Of a stretch of DNA of 64,000 nt, positions 59,972 to 64,000 are shown piece after piece. The stretch is taken from NCBI GenBank assembly GCA_964596345.1, contig CAZQSZ010000002.1:62001-126000 (forward strand), given 5' to 3'. The notes below the pieces were generated by a model that did no database searches, had not been told where the DNA came from, and saw only the letters and a program-made list of their open reading frames with translations. Numbering within the stretch: the first letter of the stretch is position 1; every line of letters begins with the position of its first letter. The stretch comes from CADEDV01 sp964596345 (GTDB lineage Bacteria; Bacteroidota; Bacteroidia; Chitinophagales; Chitinophagaceae). Made by a program: the position numbers and the translations under genes.

Positions 59972-60355
59972 ATGTCTAAACGTAATAAAATTATTTACTG
60001 GATTGCTACCGGCTGTCTTGCCTTAGGTATGTTATCAACCGGCATAGTACAATTATTAAAAATGAAAGAGGAAGTTGATATGTTTACACATTTAGGCTAC
60101 CCGCTCTATTTCTTAACCCTGCTGGCTGTTTGGAAATTTTTAGGAGTGGTGGCGGTGCTGTCCCCAAAATTACCGCTGCTGAAAGAATGGGCTTATGCAG
60201 GTTTTTTCTTTGCTATGTCAGGAGCCGTCTTTTCGCATTTAGTTTGCGGAGATCCTGCTAAAGATTTTTTTGGACCAGTGTTATTACTGATTCTTACCGT
60301 TGTATCCTGGTATTTCAGACCTGCAGACAGGAAAATTATTTCAGTTAGCAGGTAA
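59972..60355 (+). CDS. DoxX-like family membrane protein
   Basis: The 127-residue protein has four predicted membrane helices (IIYWIATGCLALGMLSTGIV, YFLTLLAVWKFLGVVAVLSP, WAYAGFFFAMSGAVFSHLV and VLLLILTVVSWYF). The loop VVAVLSPKLPLLKEWAYAG is typical of the DoxX-like group. Some members belong to redox systems, but the role is not settled. It is third in the ArsR-led operon, 11 bp after the SRPBCC gene. Confidence 0.85.
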   Translation: MSKRNKIIYWIATGCLALGMLSTGIVQLLKMKEEVDMFTHLGYPLYFLTLLAVWKFLGVVAVLSPKLPLLKEWAYAGFFFAMSGAVFSHLVCGDPAKDFFGPVLLLILTVVSWYFRPADRKIISVSR

Positions 60356-60410
60356 AGAAAAAACAAAATTTAAGCTTGATATATATTTAAGAAAAGAGTT
60401 AATTAAAAAT

Positions 60411-60986
60411 ATGGGTAAGTTAAATAGTAATAAAAAGAAATTGCCAGCTGAACTGCAGCAAGAACTACTCAGTGTTCTAAAAGCCCGGTTTGAAAAAAAT
60501 ATGAACCGACATCGAGGACTTGACTGGACTAAGCTGCAATCTAAACTGGAAAAGAATGCGGAGAAACTCTGGTCGCTGGATGAAATGGAAAGCACCGGCG
60601 GTGAACCGGATGTTGTTGGTTATGATAAGAAAACCGGCGAATATATTTTTTATGATTGTGCAGCCGAAAGCCCTGCTGGTCGCAGAAGTGTTTGTTTCGA
60701 CCAGGAGGCGTTGGAGAAAAGAAAAGAACATAAACCTAAAAACAGCGCCATGAATATGGCAGCTGAGATGGGGATAGCGATTTTAACAGAGGAACAATAC
60801 CGGGAATTACAGCAATTGGGAAAGTTTGATACCAAAACATCCAGCTGGATAGCAACACCTTCCGCTATCCGTAAACTCGGCGGAGCACTATTTGCTGATT
60901 ATCGCTACGGCACTGTCTTCGTTTATCACAATGGTGCAGAATCTTATTATGCGGCCAGGGGATTCCGGGGTTCGTTACGGGTATAA
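60411..60986 (+). CDS. DUF4256 domain-containing protein
   Basis: The 191-residue soluble protein matches DUF4256: ELLSVLKARFEKNMNRH, LWSLDEMESTGGEPDVVGYD, FYDCAAESPAGRRSVCFD, MAAEMGIAILTEEQYRELQ, DTKTSSWIATPSAIRKLGGALFADYR in pieces, and YYAARGFRGSLRV at the end. No activity is established. A longer frame (60300) overlaps the DoxX-like gene; the ATG at 60411 begins the domain after an AAAAGAG stretch. It closes the ArsR-led unit, followed by a strong terminator. Confidence 0.85.
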   Translation: MGKLNSNKKKLPAELQQELLSVLKARFEKNMNRHRGLDWTKLQSKLEKNAEKLWSLDEMESTGGEPDVVGYDKKTGEYIFYDCAAESPAGRRSVCFDQEALEKRKEHKPKNSAMNMAAEMGIAILTEEQYRELQQLGKFDTKTSSWIATPSAIRKLGGALFADYRYGTVFVYHNGAESYYAARGFRGSLRV

Positions 60987-61008
60987 GTATTGCATTTCTG
61001 TATATATA

Positions 61009-61044
61009 AAAAAAAGACCGCTGATTTATCAGCGGTCTTTTTTT
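61009..61044. terminator. Bidirectional terminator after the DUF4256 gene
   Basis: A 17-bp perfect stem (61009-61025 with 61028-61044) with A and T runs at its ends lies between convergent genes. Confidence 0.88.
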
Positions 61045-61058
61045 ATAAGACGTATTGT

Positions 61059-62702
61059 TTAATGTGTAATGATGATTTTGTGCGTCTTTATATTTTCGCT
61101 TTGGTCGCTAACGGTCAGTTGGTAGATGCCGTTTCGCAAACCGGTACAGTTAATTGTGTTGCTTCCATTTATTAAATGATAGCTACCGGCCAGTTTGCCG
61201 CTGTTATCAAACAATTTTGCTTTCACGGCACCGCTGTACCCGGCCAGGTTGATTTGGATGGTATTATCCTGCACAGGATTGGGGTATATCGTTATTTCAT
61301 GGCCTGCTTCTTTTCCTAATCCTACGACCTGGCTGTAGCTGAACCGGCCGTCCTGGTCAACCATTCTTAAACGATAAAATCTTTTACCATTGTAGAAATC
61401 ATTATCCTGGTAGCTGTAACTGTTTTGTGTATTTCCTTTGGCAGGTACAACTGTTGCAGTTGTCCACAAACCATTGCCGGAAGAAATTTGCAGTTCAAAT
61501 TCTTTGGTATTTACTTCTTCTGCTGTTTCCCATTGCAGGATATTATAGGTGTTCTGTTTACTGCCACTGAAGTTGACCAACCGTAAGGGTAAAGTAAAAG
61601 ATGTTGTTTTGGCAAAAAACCCGCTGAAGCCAGTGACATTAAAAGTAACTTCCCACCGGGAGGCACTGCTGTTCCAGCTTACAGAGCCGGGGGTTATTGT
61701 TTGTATTGAACCGGCATAAGTGCCTGGTGCACCCGTGCCATTGCTGCTGGTTCCTGCTCTTTTTTCGATCCGGAGATTCGCTTTATTATTGGCCGCATCG
61801 GTGGCATCAACCGGCAGTTTGATCACATTTACCGCATTGAAATCGGTAAATTCCTGCTGGGTATAATACAAAGTCACCGTGGCGGTGGCAGTAGCTGCAT
61901 TGGTAGCCGGTGTTATTTCGTAATGACGTTTTACATACTGCGAAGCCTGGACTCCGTCAATCCATACTTTAGAGGTAACATTACCACTGATGGGTGATGC
62001 ACCGCTGCCAGTTATCTTGCTGATGAGTGCATTACAGGCTTCACTGTACAGGCTGGTGCCGGAAGAATTCTGGTTAACAGTTGGACTCGTAGCATTGCTG
62101 GTGGCCAGTGAGTTTGATTCGTTGATATTCCCGGTAAAATAATGGGCCGTGCAATTGATAAGCCGGTAGGAATAAGTGGAGCCAAACGGGTAGGCTTTAC
62201 CTACTCCACCGACAATGGTCAGGTCGCTGTTGGTAGCCAGCGTAACATTGGTTACAGCGGACGTAGTATAGTTCAATCCGCCACTGGCAGTATTCGTAAT
62301 ATAGAATCCATAGGTTTGACCAGCTGGGATCGTTATACTTAAAGGGATGGGTATCCTGGTAGGAACATTGTTAGCTGCAACATACAGGCCATCCACACCC
62401 CCGGCCATCGTCCAACTGGCGGCAGTGGTTTCGGCACCCACATAGGTACCGGCTTTGTAATAGATCTCGTAACGGGCAGTGGTGCCGCCATAAAGATTTA
62501 CATCAAATGCGGTGATAGTAACAGGACTGGCTCCTGCCACGATATTGAACATAGCACCCCTGGAACCGTTATTAGAAGCATAGGAAGTGGCCGCCGAACC
62601 CTGCGTACATTGTGCTGACACAGTTGTTGGCTGAAAAAACAGGAAGCAGCTGAATAAAAAAGGAACCAGGAATGAAAAGAGGGTAGTGTAGATTTTGGAC
62701 AT
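61059..62702 (-). CDS. T9SS type-A sorted surface protein
   Basis: The 547-residue secreted protein has a signal peptide (TLFSFLVPFLFSCFLFF, ending near VSA). A beta-rich N-terminal region follows, then repeated domains about 100 residues long. A fibronectin-like region (LRLVNFSGSKQNTYNILQWET) comes before the type-A sorting domain: ITIYPNPVQDNTIQINL, KAKLFDNSGKLAGSY, IYQLTVSDQ and a final KIIITH. It is predicted to leave the cell through SprA. Function unknown; cysteines CTQGSA and CNALIS are present. It is convergent with the ArsR unit. Confidence 0.9.
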   Translation of the reverse strand: MSKIYTTLFSFLVPFLFSCFLFFQPTTVSAQCTQGSAATSYASNNGSRGAMFNIVAGASPVTITAFDVNLYGGTTARYEIYYKAGTYVGAETTAASWTMAGGVDGLYVAANNVPTRIPIPLSITIPAGQTYGFYITNTASGGLNYTTSAVTNVTLATNSDLTIVGGVGKAYPFGSTYSYRLINCTAHYFTGNINESNSLATSNATSPTVNQNSSGTSLYSEACNALISKITGSGASPISGNVTSKVWIDGVQASQYVKRHYEITPATNAATATATVTLYYTQQEFTDFNAVNVIKLPVDATDAANNKANLRIEKRAGTSSNGTGAPGTYAGSIQTITPGSVSWNSSASRWEVTFNVTGFSGFFAKTTSFTLPLRLVNFSGSKQNTYNILQWETAEEVNTKEFELQISSGNGLWTTATVVPAKGNTQNSYSYQDNDFYNGKRFYRLRMVDQDGRFSYSQVVGLGKEAGHEITIYPNPVQDNTIQINLAGYSGAVKAKLFDNSGKLAGSYHLINGSNTINCTGLRNGIYQLTVSDQSENIKTHKIIITH

Positions 62703-62979
62703 GAATTGGTTTTTAAAGGTTTATTGGAAGAAAATATTATCGTTAAACCAGGCTGACCTGTACAGATGATCACATGCAGCAAACCGGCTTGCGGAAAATA
62801 AACCGTAAGCTCGGGTTTTATATGCGGAAGGGCAAGCTTTTTAATTGTTGAGCTGCGGTTTTTTTAGTTTTTAATCCTTATTACCTGTTAATGGTAATAG
62901 AATGCACTTATATCGGGGGAATTGTTACTGGCACAATTCGGCAGTCAGGTGTAGCCGGGATGAAAGGGGGGATTATTTT

Positions 62980-63147
62980 TTATTCGATTTCTTCTGTATC
63001 AATATCCCCTTCCTCATCTTTTGTTTTATGATAGTCATTGTTGAGCTGTTGTTTAAATGCTCTCTCCTCCCGGATATTACTCCAGACCAGGAAGATGATC
63101 AGGCCAAGGCCGACTGCACCCACTATTAAAAGGACTGCCGGGTTCAT
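62980..63147 (-). CDS. Small single-pass membrane protein
   Basis: This 55-residue open frame begins MNPAVLLIVGAVGLGLIIFL, a membrane helix, and continues WSNIREERAFKQQLNNDYH with a very acidic tail ending DTEEIE. It is intact with a TAA stop. An ATG two codons earlier (63153) is possible. A -7-like TACCTTTA abuts it (63153-63160). The bases 62703-62979 hold no supported gene, only small hairpins near 62880 and 62930. The basic-then-acidic layout resembles small accessory proteins of unknown function. Confidence 0.7.
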   Translation of the reverse strand: MNPAVLLIVGAVGLGLIIFLVWSNIREERAFKQQLNNDYHKTKDEEGDIDTEEIE

Positions 63148-63287
63148 AATCATAAAGGTAAACCCAACTACCGGTGATGCCGTGTTAAGTTTTTAAGAAC
63201 CTGGGGCAAAATCTGTAGTATATGAAGGTCAATCCGGCTAACAGTTATTTCTGTTATCTTTAACCCTGTTCTTTAAACAACAACCAT

Positions 63288-64000
63288 ATGAGAAAAACAA
63301 TACTTATCACTTTCCTGTTTTGTTCTTCCCTGGCTGTACTTTCACAGGAAGTGGAGTACAAGAAAGGAATGATCAAAGTGGATGGAAAAGATTATGTGAA
63401 GCTGGAAGTGACCAAGCAGAATTTCGGGCTCACCAAACTTTTTGAAGTATTTTCTTTATCCGGTGAGAAGCTGATTATTGCCGCACCTGCCACAGAGTTT
63501 GATGCGGATAAAAATGATAACTCCAGTCTTTATTACCGGGTTACTTTTTTAACGGCCAACCAGGTGGGTATTTTTAAAGTGGCTTCCCTGGCCCAGGAAA
63601 AATCATTTGCCAAACTGATCGGGAACAGCGGTATCATGGTTAATGATAAAGCAGACGAAGGAAAAGTAAAGGAGTTCATCGCTGCAAAAGGGGTTACGCC
63701 AAAAATTGCGGTGGATTATACACAGGTGCCCCGTGACAGGAGATGGCCCATGTCCCTGAAGGCCGACAAAACCATAGAACAGAATGCGAAGATCATCGGA
63801 AGTTTTAAACCAGCCGGCTCATTGAACGGGCTTGACACTTATGAATTTTTATTGCCCTCCGGTGTGGTGATTGCCAAAGTATCGTTTACCGGTGGCAATA
63901 ATGCACAGAATATGGAAGTCTTTACCGCAAAAGATAACCAGAAAAGAACAGTGCCTATACCGCAAAAAGATAAAATACTGTTAGCGGATGCCAGTATTGA
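63288..64000 (+). CDS. Secreted protein of unknown function (partial, runs off the end)
   Basis: The open frame from the ATG at 63288 stays open to the window end. It encodes a signal peptide (MRKTILITFLFCSSLAVLSQ) followed by VEYKKGMIKVDGKDYVKLE, AQEKSFAKLIGNSGIM and VTPKIAVDYTQVPRDRRWPM. No family is recognised. A TATCTTTA at 63255-63262 may be the -7 element. The C-terminus lies outside the window, so any sorting domain cannot be seen. Confidence 0.7.
   Translation, partial: MRKTILITFLFCSSLAVLSQEVEYKKGMIKVDGKDYVKLEVTKQNFGLTKLFEVFSLSGEKLIIAAPATEFDADKNDNSSLYYRVTFLTANQVGIFKVASLAQEKSFAKLIGNSGIMVNDKADEGKVKEFIAAKGVTPKIAVDYTQVPRDRRWPMSLKADKTIEQNAKIIGSFKPAGSLNGLDTYEFLLPSGVVIAKVSFTGGNNAQNMEVFTAKDNQKRTVPIPQKDKILLADASI

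Noticed and set aside
62703..62979. Riboswitch in the spacer before the type-A surface gene
   Set aside because: Only small, unrelated hairpins were found and no known riboswitch pattern could be recognised.
1..64000. Prophage, integrase, plasmid or rRNA operon
   Set aside because: No phage structural, integrase, transposase or replication genes and no rRNA sequence were seen; the genes read as chromosomal core.

Overview
The window looks like a chromosomal segment from a Bacteroidota bacterium, most likely the Chitinophagaceae or a near relative. Three things point there. The window carries a type IX secretion (T9SS) gene set: the giant translocon protein SprA, a PorE-like anchor, two type-B and one type-A C-terminal sorting domains. 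It also has a SusC/SusD pair, futalosine-pathway menaquinone genes and a Bacteroidota-style sigma-70 factor. Finally, promoters with the Bacteroidota -7 element TAnnTTTG recur in front of genes on both strands. No rRNA, CRISPR array, prophage, integrase or transposase gene was seen. Species-level placement is inference.

Layout. 1-5.7 kb: tail of a class IV aminotransferase, photolyase, convergent mqnD/mqnB, two tandem PTPS/QueD-type genes with folE, and fabD, closed by a 38-bp perfect palindrome. 5.7-11.6 kb: a minus-strand run (PLP trans-sulfuration enzyme, serine hydrolase, GNAT), DinB, fabH and ruvA. 11.6-18.9 kb: sprA directly behind ruvA. 19-26 kb: secreted and envelope genes, namely a small secreted protein, an SDR, a PKD/type-B sorted surface protein, an alpha/beta hydrolase, a DUF4105/Lnb-type membrane protein and tonB. 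26-34.6 kb: guaB, a second type-B surface protein, dprA, the PorE-like protein, queE and folD, all on the minus strand. 34.7-37.5 kb: a translationally coupled pair of outer-membrane barrel genes, the second with a helix-hairpin-helix N-terminus. 37.7-45.4 kb: SusC, SusD, a DUF1735 lipoprotein, two tandem paralogous secreted proteins of unknown function, and DUF3467.

45.4-45.9 kb holds the most unusual object: a 510-bp element filling the spacer before radC. It has 26-bp inverted ends built of 7-bp GACTNNN units, and inside it lies a broken four-helix-bundle (23S rRNA intervening-sequence protein family) gene. 46-52.9 kb: radC, a small membrane protein, prs, rplY, pth, a FAH-family hydrolase, a fused E1 alpha/beta 2-oxoacid dehydrogenase and a GNAT. 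52.95 kb: tRNA-Met(CAT). 53-64 kb: a TonB receptor, an aminotransferase, a small lipoprotein, a sigma-70 factor, an ArsR-SRPBCC-DoxX-DUF4256 operon with a well-matched promoter and twin operators, a type-A sorted surface protein, a small membrane protein, and a secreted protein cut by the window end.

How the parts connect. SprA, the PorE-like protein and the three sorted proteins form an export machine and its cargo. TonB could energise the SusC protein and the TonB receptor. FolE, the PTPS-like proteins and QueE can supply queuosine precursors and possibly other pterins, and FolD supplies C1-folates. Several minus-strand genes (folD, guaB, the aminotransferase, the GNAT at 52.9 kb) have a -7 element only 4-5 nt before the start codon, which suggests leaderless transcripts. 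All function calls come from reading protein motifs by eye; no database search was run.
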